Shown here piece after piece: positions 50,107-57,032 of a stretch of 57,032 nucleotides of DNA; position 1 is the stretch's first letter; each line of letters starts with the position of its first letter. Source of the stretch: Pantoea wallisii (GTDB taxonomy: Bacteria; Pseudomonadota; Gammaproteobacteria; Enterobacterales; Enterobacteriaceae); assembly GCF_002095485.1 (NCBI RefSeq), contig NZ_MLFS01000026.1, positions 1 through 57,032 of the forward strand, read 5' to 3'. Both the position numbers and the translations under genes were made by a program. The notes beneath the pieces are model-generated. The model saw only the letters and a program-made list of their open reading frames with translations, did no database searches and was not told the origin of the DNA.

Positions 50107-52002
50107 ATGATCAGTCTGCAAACCAACATGCCAGCTCTCAGTGCCAACAAGCAGTCCGCTAAAAGCGGCGCGGCGCTGAGCGAGGCGATTCGTAATTTAT
50201 CCTCAGGGATGCGGATTAACAGTGCGCGCGACGATGCAGCAGGCCAGGCCATCTCTAACCGTTTCAGCAGTCAGCAGAGCGGATTAGCCGTGGCGCAGCG
50301 CAATACCGGCGACGGTTTATCGCTGGTAGAGACCGCAGAGAGCGCACTGGATGAGATCAACAACCGCCTGCAGCGTGTTCGTCAGCTGGCGGTGCAGGGG
50401 CTGAACAGCACCAACTCACAGAGTGATTCAGATGCAATTCAGGCGGAGATCAACCTCAATCTGAAAGAGATCGATCGTCTGAATACCACCTCCAGTTTTA
50501 ACGGCATCCGGCTGCTTGACGGCAGCGCCGGGAAACTTGGCTTCCAGGTGGGCGCTAACGATAACGAAAAGATCATGCTGGATCTCTCTGCGCCGGGTTT
50601 CGACGTGGATGCGCTGGGCCTGAAGGATTTGGTGATCAGCGGTATCAGCGGCAAAGTGACCAACGTGACAACGCTGATTGGACTTGCCACCAATATGGCC
50701 TTTTCCAATCCGGCCATTACCGTTAACTACTCGCCGGCGGGCAATGCGTCTCAGCTGGTGAGCAGCAGCGCCAATAATCGCCAGTATATCCAGAGCACCG
50801 ACACTGACGGTAAGCCACTCTACTACCTTGCGGCGGTCAGCGCGCGCTGGGATACGGCCACGGCGGCGGGTAACGTGCTGATCAGTCGCGGCGCGCCGAC
50901 ACCGCTGTACAACACGGTAAGCAGCGTGCCCGCCCGTAGCATTCCGGCAGTCAATTTCCAGGACGATAGCGGCAACGCATTAGGTTCCACGCCGCCCGCG
51001 ACCTTAACGCTGGATAACGGTCAGTACTACATTGAGCAAAACAGCACCTACTACCCGGCGACCCTAAGCTTTGGCAGCAGCGGCGCCATCACGGCGCAGA
51101 TGAGCAGCGCGCCGTCAAAAACCGACAGCGATTTTGCTACGCCGCCAGCAGCCGTGACCAGCACACCGGATATCGCGCTGAGCAGCGCGACCGTCAACTT
51201 CAGTGATGCCAGCGGCAATGCCATCAGTAACGGCCGTCTGCTGCGCAGCGGGTCGCAGTATGTGCTGGAAGTGGATAACGGCGGCGGCAACTACCGCTAT
51301 TACAATGCCAGCGTGACCGCCAGCTCTGACGGCAGCAGCAACACGCTCAACGTGGCGGCAAGCAGCGCCAGCAGCATTAACAGTTTTTCAGCGGTCAACA
51401 GCGTGACCGGCACCTCTTATATCACGCTGGATCCGGCAAACGTGGAGGTGCGTTACACCGATACCGAGGGCAACAGCAGCAGTGACGTGCTCAGGCTCGA
51501 TGCCGACGGCGCATACTATATGGATGTGCCGAACGGTACGCTGGATAAGACGGCCACCTTTGTCAGTAATGATAATACCGGCATGATGATGCTGAAAACG
51601 CTGCAGGGCGTGGGTGATGTGCAGATTTACTTCCAGGCCGGCATCTCATCCACCACGGATGTGTCGTCCAATATCACCACGACGCGCGTGTCAGAGATGG
51701 GCACAGCGATCCGCCTGAAGCATCCTGATGATCCGCTCGCGACGCTCGATCGCGCTATCGCCCGGGTGGATAGCCAGCGCACGCAGTTTGGTGCCATTGC
51801 CAACCGGTTAACCTCCGCGCAGACGCTGCAGAGTAGCGCAACGTCCGCTATCGCCGCCGCGCGCTCACGCATCCAGGATGCAGATTACGCGACGGAGGTG
51901 TCAAATATGTCGCGTCAGCAGATTCTGCAACAGGCCAGCACTTCGCTACTGGCGCAGGCCAATCAGCTGCCGCAGCAGGTGCTGAAGCTGTTACAGGGCT
52001 GA
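50107..52002 (+). CDS. Flagellin
   Basis: 631 residues, larger than E. coli FliC. Conserved N-terminal D0/D1 (SLQTNMPALSANKQSAKSGAALSEAIRNLSSGMRINSARDDAAGQAI, then LQRVRQLAVQGLNSTNS) and C-terminal D1/D0 (DSQRTQFGAIANRLTSAQTLQ, end LLAQANQLPQQVLKLLQG). The variable middle (about residues 200-530) contains three copies of an 81-85-residue module starting at Val282, Val363 and Val448, each of the form V-F/Y-D-x-x-GN. A sigma-28 promoter precedes it. Neither fliD, fliS nor fliA flanks it; neighbours are sdaC and a LysR gene. Confidence 0.94.
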   Translation: MISLQTNMPALSANKQSAKSGAALSEAIRNLSSGMRINSARDDAAGQAISNRFSSQQSGLAVAQRNTGDGLSLVETAESALDEINNRLQRVRQLAVQGLNSTNSQSDSDAIQAEINLNLKEIDRLNTTSSFNGIRLLDGSAGKLGFQVGANDNEKIMLDLSAPGFDVDALGLKDLVISGISGKVTNVTTLIGLATNMAFSNPAITVNYSPAGNASQLVSSSANNRQYIQSTDTDGKPLYYLAAVSARWDTATAAGNVLISRGAPTPLYNTVSSVPARSIPAVNFQDDSGNALGSTPPATLTLDNGQYYIEQNSTYYPATLSFGSSGAITAQMSSAPSKTDSDFATPPAAVTSTPDIALSSATVNFSDASGNAISNGRLLRSGSQYVLEVDNGGGNYRYYNASVTASSDGSSNTLNVAASSASSINSFSAVNSVTGTSYITLDPANVEVRYTDTEGNSSSDVLRLDADGAYYMDVPNGTLDKTATFVSNDNTGMMMLKTLQGVGDVQIYFQAGISSTTDVSSNITTTRVSEMGTAIRLKHPDDPLATLDRAIARVDSQRTQFGAIANRLTSAQTLQSSATSAIAAARSRIQDADYATEVSNMSRQQILQQASTSLLAQANQLPQQVLKLLQG

Positions 52003-52031
52003 TGACGGTGAAGATTGTGTTTTATGCCCGC

Positions 52032-52053
52032 TGGCGGCCCTGTCGGGTCGCCA
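52032..52053. repeat. Palindromic repeat, copy B
   Basis: TGGCGGCCC-tgtc-GGGTCGCCA, 30 bases after the flagellin stop codon. Stem identical to copy A at 48240, with a different loop. May terminate transcription or belong to a dispersed REP-like family. Confidence 0.65.
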
Positions 52054-52142
52054 CTACGACGGTTACCCCCATGATCCTGTGATGGCGATCCGAAAGCGCG
52101 CCACGACAACCAAACCCACATCATCCCGCCAGCCGGGCGTTT

Positions 52143-53033
52143 TCATCGTCGTTCACAGATAAATGCGGTGAGCGCCCGTAGCGCCGGAGGCACCAGCCGG
52201 TGACCGGGATAATATAAACAGAGCGCGCCAAGGTTAACCTGCCATGCGGGCAGCAGCTGTACTAACCGGCCCGCCTGGAGATCCGCCATAATATGCAGCT
52301 CCGACAGGCAGGCAACGCCTAATCCCGCCAGCGCCGCCTGGTGCAGGGAAGCCATATCGCTCACCGCAAAGCGCACATCCCCCTGCAATTTATAGCGCTG
52401 CTGCTGGTTAGCCAGCTCCCAGCGATAGACGCTGCCATCCGACATCCGCATGCACAGCAGAGCGTGCTCGCGCAGCGCTTCCGGTGTCTGGGGCGCCGCC
52501 ACGCGGGCCAGATAGTCCGGCGATGCCACCACAACCATGCGCAGCGCAGGCGTGAGCGTTAACGCAATCATATCGGCAGGCACATCCTCAGCCAGCCGAA
52601 TCCCGGCATCGAATCCCTCGGCCACAATGTCCACTTTCCTGCGCTGGCTATACATATCCACGCGGATGCGCGGGTAGCGCTGTAAAAAAGGCAGCAGAAT
52701 AGAGGAATACCACAGCGAGTGGCTCTCTGGCGGCACGTTGAGGCGCAGCGTCCCGGCGGGATCGTCCGGTTCGCTGGCGATCTCCTCTGCCGCACGGCGG
52801 ATCATCGCCAGCGCCGGGGTAATTTTCTCTACATAGCGTTGCCCGGCCTCGGTCAGCGCCACGCTGCGGGTGGTGCGATTAAACAGGCGCGCACCCAGCC
52901 GCTGCTCCAGCCCGGCAATGGCGTTGGTCACCGCCGAAGGTGACATCTCCAGCTCGCTGGCGGCTGCGGTAAAGGTACCGCGCCGCGCTACCGCCAGCAC
53001 GATCTCCAGTTCAGTGATACCTGTCCGGTTCAT
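52143..53033 (-). CDS. LysR-family transcriptional regulator
   Basis: 296 residues. Helix-turn-helix LEIVLAVARRGTFTAAASELEMSPSAVTNAIAGLEQRLGARLFNRTTRSVALTEAG, then a substrate-binding domain including RIRVDMYSQRRKVDIVAEGFDAGIRL, the style of the 'GcvA/DsdC-like' branch that acts on neighbouring oxidoreductases. Divergent from an aldehyde dehydrogenase with a 107-base gap, which is its probable target. Confidence 0.9.
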   Translation of the reverse strand: MNRTGITELEIVLAVARRGTFTAAASELEMSPSAVTNAIAGLEQRLGARLFNRTTRSVALTEAGQRYVEKITPALAMIRRAAEEIASEPDDPAGTLRLNVPPESHSLWYSSILLPFLQRYPRIRVDMYSQRRKVDIVAEGFDAGIRLAEDVPADMIALTLTPALRMVVVASPDYLARVAAPQTPEALREHALLCMRMSDGSVYRWELANQQQRYKLQGDVRFAVSDMASLHQAALAGLGVACLSELHIMADLQAGRLVQLLPAWQVNLGALCLYYPGHRLVPPALRALTAFICERR

Positions 53034-53140
53034 GGATTATTCCGTTTCACGTAATACCCTTTGCAGGGCAAGGCGGATTATCGCTACAGCGGGAGCATGT
53101 TACGTTTTCAGCCACGCAATATTCCCTCAGGAGCTTAGCC

Positions 53141-54559
53141 ATGCACGTCATCGAACACATCTACATTAATGGCCGTTTTGTTACCCCGGCGGGGAACGAA
53201 TGGCTGGATATTATCAAACCTGCTGACGGCAGCGTAATAGGCAGAGCACGCCTTGCCGATGCCCGTGATGCCGAACGCGCCATTGCTGCGGCACACGCCG
53301 CCTTCCCTGCCTTTGCCCAAACCAGCGTGGCGCAACGTCTTGCGCTGCTGGAGCAGATGTATGAGGCCGTCACCCGCTGCCAGGATGAGCTGCACGCCGC
53401 AGTGCTGGAGGAGTACGGCGCCCCCGCTTCGCGCTCCGCGTGGATGAGCACTTACCCGGCCAGCGTGATTCGCAGCGTTATTGATGAACTGCGGGTGTAT
53501 CCGTTTGAACAGCAGGCCGGACGCGCCCGCGTGCGGATGGTGCCGCTGGGCGTTGCCGGGCTGATCACCCCCTGGAACAGCAATGCGGGTTTTATCTGCC
53601 ATAAACTGGCAACCGCCATTGCGGCGGGCTGCACCACGGTCATCAAACCCAGCGAGTTTAGCCTGTTACAGACCAGAGTGATTGCAGAAGCGCTGCACCG
53701 CGCCGGTTTGCCCGCCGGCGTGTTCAATATCGTCACCGGCCGCGGCGACACCACCGGCAGCGCCATCAGCACACATCCGCAGGTGGCGAAGATCTCCTTT
53801 ACCGGTTCTACCGCGACCGGCAAAGCGATTTTGCGCAGCGCCGCTGACACCTTTAAACGCGTCACGCTGGAGCTGGGCGGCAAATCACCGACCCTGATTC
53901 TGCCGGATGCCGATGCTGCGCAGGCCGCTGAGCTGGCCGTGCAGGCCGGCTTCATCAATAGCGGGCAGGCCTGCATCGCCGGCACGCGCATTCTGGTACC
54001 GGTGCAGCGCAAAGCGGAGTTCGAACGCGCGCTGGCGGCCGCCGTCGAGGCTCAGATCTCCGGCGATCCCGCAGAGGCAGCCACCACCATCGGGCCGATG
54101 GTGAATGAGAAGCAGTGGCAGCGCGTGCAGCACTATATTGCGCTGGGCGAGCAGCAGGGTGCGCGTCTGCTGGCGGGTGGACCCGGCCGCCCGGCGGGCC
54201 TGCGCCAGGGCTGGTATATCCGACCCACGCTGTTCACGGATGTCACGAATGATATGACCATTGCACGCGAAGAGATCTTCGGCCCGGTGCTCAGCATCAT
54301 CAGCTATCGCGACGAAGCCGACGCTATCGCCCTTGCTAACGACACCGATTACGGCCTGTCGGCGCTGGTGATCGGTAAAGATGAACAGCGTGCGCGGGAA
54401 GTGGGTGAACAGATTCTGGCCGGACGCGTGATGATCAATACGCTGGCGCACGAACCTCGCGCGCCGTTTGGCGGCTTCCGTCACTCCGGCATTGGCCGGG
54501 AGATGGGCCAGTGGGGCATCAGCGCGTTTCTTGAGCCGCGTGCGCTGACGCTCGCCTGA
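53141..54559 (+). CDS. NAD(P)-dependent aldehyde dehydrogenase
   Basis: 472 residues of the aldehyde dehydrogenase superfamily, oxidising an aldehyde to the acid. GVAGLITPWNSNAGF (NAD binding), KISFTGSTATGKAI, Glu244 in LELGGKSP, and catalytic Cys278 in NSGQACIAGTRI; late VNTLAHEPRAPFGGFRHSG-type end (here MINTLAHEPRAPFGGF). CAGGAG is 7 bases before the ATG. The active-site sequence NSGQACIA suits a broad ALDH; the substrate cannot be deduced. Divergent LysR partner suggests induction by the aldehyde or its precursor. Confidence 0.92.
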   Translation: MHVIEHIYINGRFVTPAGNEWLDIIKPADGSVIGRARLADARDAERAIAAAHAAFPAFAQTSVAQRLALLEQMYEAVTRCQDELHAAVLEEYGAPASRSAWMSTYPASVIRSVIDELRVYPFEQQAGRARVRMVPLGVAGLITPWNSNAGFICHKLATAIAAGCTTVIKPSEFSLLQTRVIAEALHRAGLPAGVFNIVTGRGDTTGSAISTHPQVAKISFTGSTATGKAILRSAADTFKRVTLELGGKSPTLILPDADAAQAAELAVQAGFINSGQACIAGTRILVPVQRKAEFERALAAAVEAQISGDPAEAATTIGPMVNEKQWQRVQHYIALGEQQGARLLAGGPGRPAGLRQGWYIRPTLFTDVTNDMTIAREEIFGPVLSIISYRDEADAIALANDTDYGLSALVIGKDEQRAREVGEQILAGRVMINTLAHEPRAPFGGFRHSGIGREMGQWGISAFLEPRALTLA

Positions 54560-54577
54560 GGCGGGTTGCGGTTGATC

Positions 54578-54599
54578 TGGCGGTCCGGGCGGGCCGCCA
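54578..54599. repeat. Palindromic repeat, variant copy C
   Basis: TGGCGGTCC-gggc-GGGCCGCCA, a variant of the repeat at 48240 and 52032 with one base changed on each arm, lying between the aldehyde dehydrogenase stop and the CcdA-thioredoxin gene end. Confidence 0.5.
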
Positions 54600-54605
54600 T
54601 GCCTG

Positions 54606-55796
54606 TCATGCTCGCGCCTCTTTCAGCAACTGCTGAATCACCTTCTCCTGCTCTTCATAGTTGCCTTCACCAAACGCGGTGTAGCGCAGCTGGCCGTGTG
54701 CATCGAAGATGTAGTGCGCGGGCCAGTACTGATTACCAAAACGGTTCCAGATGCTGTAATTGTTATCCGCCACTACGGTATATGGCAGCTGCCAGCGCGT
54801 AATCGCGCGCTGCAGCGCCTTTTCATCCCGCTCCCACGGGTACTCCGGCGTGTGCACGCCGACGACCACCAACCCGTCACGTTGATACTTATTGGCCCAG
54901 TCGCGCACGTGCGGCAGCGTATGCTGGCAGTTAATGCAATCCCAGGTCCAGAAATCGACCAGTACCACTTTGCCCTTTAGCGTGGCAGGCGTCACCGGCG
55001 TCCCGTTCAGCCAGGCCGTGCCCCCCTCCAGCGACGGTAAGGCGCTGCTGGTTTGCGGCAGGCTCACCGGCTCCAGGCGCACTTTGGGTGCCGGCGTGGT
55101 CAGCCACTGGCTCAGCTGCTGCTCCAGGTTCAGGGCAAAAGCGGGCGCTGCCTGCAGCTGGCTCTGTGAGCCGGTCACGATCACGCCTACCGAGGCGAGC
55201 ATCAGCACGCCCGCCGCCTGACGCAGCCGCGCACTCATCGCCAGCCCCGGACGCAGTCGCGCTACCAGCGAGCGTCCGGCAAAATAGAGCAGCGCCAGCA
55301 TCAGCGCGGCACCGCTGCCATACGCCAACAGTAACACGCCAACCGACAGCGGATGGTCGCCCACGACGGCCAGGCTGAGGATCGCGCCCAGCACCGGTCC
55401 GGCACAGGGCGACCACAGCAGACCGGTTGCCAGGCCAGCCAGCAGCGCGGCGAGCACGCCGCTACGCCGCTGGCTGGCATCGTTGAGGCGGTTACCCAGC
55501 GCGACAAACGGCCGGGTGACGCGTTGGGCGATACGCGTGGAGATTAACGTCAGCGCGGCCAGCGCCAGGAACAGCAGCGCCAGATAGCGACCAATGCTGG
55601 TGACCTGACTGACCCAGTGACTGGTGAGCGATACCAGCAGCGCCACCAGCGTGAACATTAAGACCATCCCGCTCAGCAGTGCCAGCAGCTGTCCGCGACG
55701 GCCGCGTACGCTGGCAAATACAAAAGGAATAATCGGTAAGGTACAGGGGCTGAGCAGCGTCAGCATCCCGGCGAGAAAAGCGATAAGCAGTGTCAT
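54606..55796 (-). CDS. CcdA-thioredoxin fusion (DipZ-like) thiol-disulfide protein
   Basis: 396 residues. N-terminal CcdA/DsbD-beta-like membrane domain with two conserved cysteine sites (LSPCTLPIIPFV and WSPCAGPVLGAIL), about six TM helices, then a periplasmic TlpA/thioredoxin domain with WTWDCINCQ active site (CxxC) followed by LPYTVVADNNYSIWNRFG. The layout is that of DipZ-type proteins, which pass electrons from cytoplasmic thioredoxin to the periplasm. GAGG is 6 bases before the ATG at 55796. It lies downstream of a sensor kinase on the same strand, a link of unknown meaning. Confidence 0.9.
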   Translation of the reverse strand: MTLLIAFLAGMLTLLSPCTLPIIPFVFASVRGRRGQLLALLSGMVLMFTLVALLVSLTSHWVSQVTSIGRYLALLFLALAALTLISTRIAQRVTRPFVALGNRLNDASQRRSGVLAALLAGLATGLLWSPCAGPVLGAILSLAVVGDHPLSVGVLLLAYGSGAALMLALLYFAGRSLVARLRPGLAMSARLRQAAGVLMLASVGVIVTGSQSQLQAAPAFALNLEQQLSQWLTTPAPKVRLEPVSLPQTSSALPSLEGGTAWLNGTPVTPATLKGKVVLVDFWTWDCINCQHTLPHVRDWANKYQRDGLVVVGVHTPEYPWERDEKALQRAITRWQLPYTVVADNNYSIWNRFGNQYWPAHYIFDAHGQLRYTAFGEGNYEEQEKVIQQLLKEARA

Positions 55797-55932
55797 AGAG
55801 AACCTCATACGGTGGATAAACGTCTGCGCGTCCGGCAGTACGTCTATTACATCCACCGCATGTGTTCAGGCTGTGTCGGCGCAACGCCGTTTTGTCGGGT
55901 TATGTGTGTAACGGGCAGGGAGATACATCAGG

Positions 55933-57032
55933 TTACACATCCTGCTGCCGCAGGATGATGCACGCCTCCAGCCCGCCAGCAGCCCGGTTACGCAACTGCA
56001 GGCTACCTGCCATCTGGCTCACCAGTTGGGTGGCGATCGCCAGGCCGAGCCCGGTACCGCCGGTGTGGCGATTGCGTGAACTCTCCACACGATAGAATGG
56101 CTCCAGCACCGCCTGTAACGCCTCTTCCGGGATGCCGGGCCCGTTATCACGTACCCGAATCTCCACGCTGTCACCCTGGGGTGAACAGAGTTCAACCTCC
56201 GCTTCGCCGCCGAACTTCAGCGCATTGTCGATCAAATTGGTCATGATGCGCCGTAGCGCCTGCGGCCGCACGGCGAAGGTGTCATGGCCCGTGCACGGTA
56301 CAAAGTTCACCGCTTTGCCAACATCCTGATAGTCACAGACCACGCTATCCAGCAGCGCGTTGAGGCTGACGCTCTGGCGCTTCTCCTCCAGCACTTCCGA
56401 TGAGCGCGCATAGGCGATGCCCTCGCGTACCAGACGGCTCATGTTATCGAGATCGCTCAGCAGCTTGTCGCGCAGCTCAGGCTGTTCCGCCATCTCCACC
56501 CGCAGCTTCATGCGCGTAATCGGGGTTTGCAGATCGTGGGAGATGGCCGCGAGAATTTGCGCGCGCGCTTTGAGGTGTTCCTGAATCCGCAGCTGCATAG
56601 CGTTAAACGCGCGCGCCGCCTGCTGCACTTCATCCGGGCCATTCTCTGCCATCAGCTGGGCGTTGCTGGCAGCCGGTTTGAGCGCATCGACCGCCTGGGT
56701 AAAGCGCATAAACGGCCGCACCACCTGCCGCACCGCCAGCCATGCGCAGCACAGCAGCAGCAGCAGCTGACCAATCAGCACCAGCGGCAGCCAGCGCGCA
56801 ATTGCCGGCATACGCGGCCAGAGATCGAGCGTGAGCGGTGCGCCATCGTGTAGCGTCAGATGTACCTGAATATGCTCTCGCGGCCCCGGAATCGCATGAA
56901 TGCTCATCTGATAGCGCCCGCCGAGCGTCTCCTGCAGGGAGCGCACCGCGTCGCGCGCGCGCCAGCTGGAGGGGTACGGCCCCGCTTCGCCCGGCGACAG
57001 ACTGTAGCGATAGTTGCCGCGCGCCAGCTTCG
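55933..57032 (-). CDS. Sensor histidine kinase, N-terminus beyond the window
   Basis: The frame stays open to the window edge at 57032, so the protein's N-terminus is missing; about 366 residues are visible. A periplasmic part is followed by a TM helix (LPLVLIGQLLLLLCCAWLAVRQVV), HAMP-like linker (PDEVQQAARAFNAMQ), H-box AAISHDLQTPITRMKLRVE with the phospho-histidine, N-box NLIDNALKFGGE, G1/F/G2 boxes VRDNGPGIP and HTGGTGLGLAIATQ. Close to EnvZ/CpxA-type kinases. The response-regulator gene normally lies upstream, outside the window. Followed by the CcdA-thioredoxin gene, about 136 bases downstream. Confidence 0.93.
   Translation of the reverse strand, partial: KLARGNYRYSLSPGEAGPYPSSWRARDAVRSLQETLGGRYQMSIHAIPGPREHIQVHLTLHDGAPLTLDLWPRMPAIARWLPLVLIGQLLLLLCCAWLAVRQVVRPFMRFTQAVDALKPAASNAQLMAENGPDEVQQAARAFNAMQLRIQEHLKARAQILAAISHDLQTPITRMKLRVEMAEQPELRDKLLSDLDNMSRLVREGIAYARSSEVLEEKRQSVSLNALLDSVVCDYQDVGKAVNFVPCTGHDTFAVRPQALRRIMTNLIDNALKFGGEAEVELCSPQGDSVEIRVRDNGPGIPEEALQAVLEPFYRVESSRNRHTGGTGLGLAIATQLVSQMAGSLQLRNRAAGGLEACIILRQQDV

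Overview
The window is a chromosomal segment of an enterobacterium. Its gene content and order follow the Escherichia coli sbcC / mak-rdgC-ppnP-aroM-yaiA-aroL-yaiI-proC-psiF-iraP backbone, with rearrangements of the kind expected in the Pantoea/Erwinia lineage (Erwiniaceae). The genus is an inference from gene content. I see no tRNA, rRNA, CRISPR array, prophage or insertion sequence.

Layout. 1-2.9 kb: 3' part of sbcC. 3-5.2 kb: a minus-strand operon of three lipoproteins (CsgG-like, DUF4810, DUF799), divergent from a lipoprotein carrying a TolA C-terminal domain. 5.2-15.4 kb: mak, rdgC, ppnP, an iclR - OPT transporter - DUF1177 - aroM operon lying between yaiA/aroL and ppnP, a DUF2076 gene, yaiI and proC. 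15.4-19.2 kb: Rieske/FAD oxidoreductase, lpxO-type hydroxylase, psiF, iraP and a glycine-rich lipoprotein. 19.4-25.6 kb: lacZ behind a lac-like operator but without lacI or lacY, mdtG, a YcgZ-like regulator and small secreted proteins. 25.6-29 kb: a CHASE4-PAS-GGDEF-EAL enzyme and a CPBP protease. 29-34 kb: ascG and a cellobiose-type PTS (IIB-IIC-IIA) with a 6-phospho-beta-glucosidase. 34-35.2 kb: a cluster of very small genes. 35.3-39.6 kb: osmC and the lldP-lldR-lldD L-lactate operon with two LldR-type operators. 39.6-43.2 kb: NimT/CynX-type exporter, divergent LysR regulator and Tat-exported amidohydrolase. 43.2-45.3 kb: small ORF and dbpA. 45.4-52 kb: sigma-28 island with cheV, a chemoreceptor and an orphan flagellin, interrupted by sdaC. 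52-57 kb: LysR plus aldehyde dehydrogenase, a CcdA-thioredoxin fusion and a sensor kinase cut by the window edge.

The strongest whole-window pattern is technical. Six long conserved genes (sbcC, proC twice, lacZ, the GGDEF-EAL gene, lldP, cheV) are broken by frameshifts. Each can be repaired by restoring one base in a short homopolymer run (two bases in sbcC). That many independent lesions in otherwise well-conserved genes point to base-deletion errors in the sequence rather than gene decay, so I annotate these as single genes.

The most promising biology: the IclR/OPT/DUF1177/AroM operon, which suggests AroM belongs to a peptide or amino-acid uptake system; the four-lipoprotein envelope locus with a large nested inverted repeat in its divergent promoter; the LysR/exporter/amidohydrolase cluster sharing a repeated GCAGTGGAAA-type motif; a paired Cra-like operator upstream of iraP; and three sigma-28 promoters outside the main flagellar clusters.
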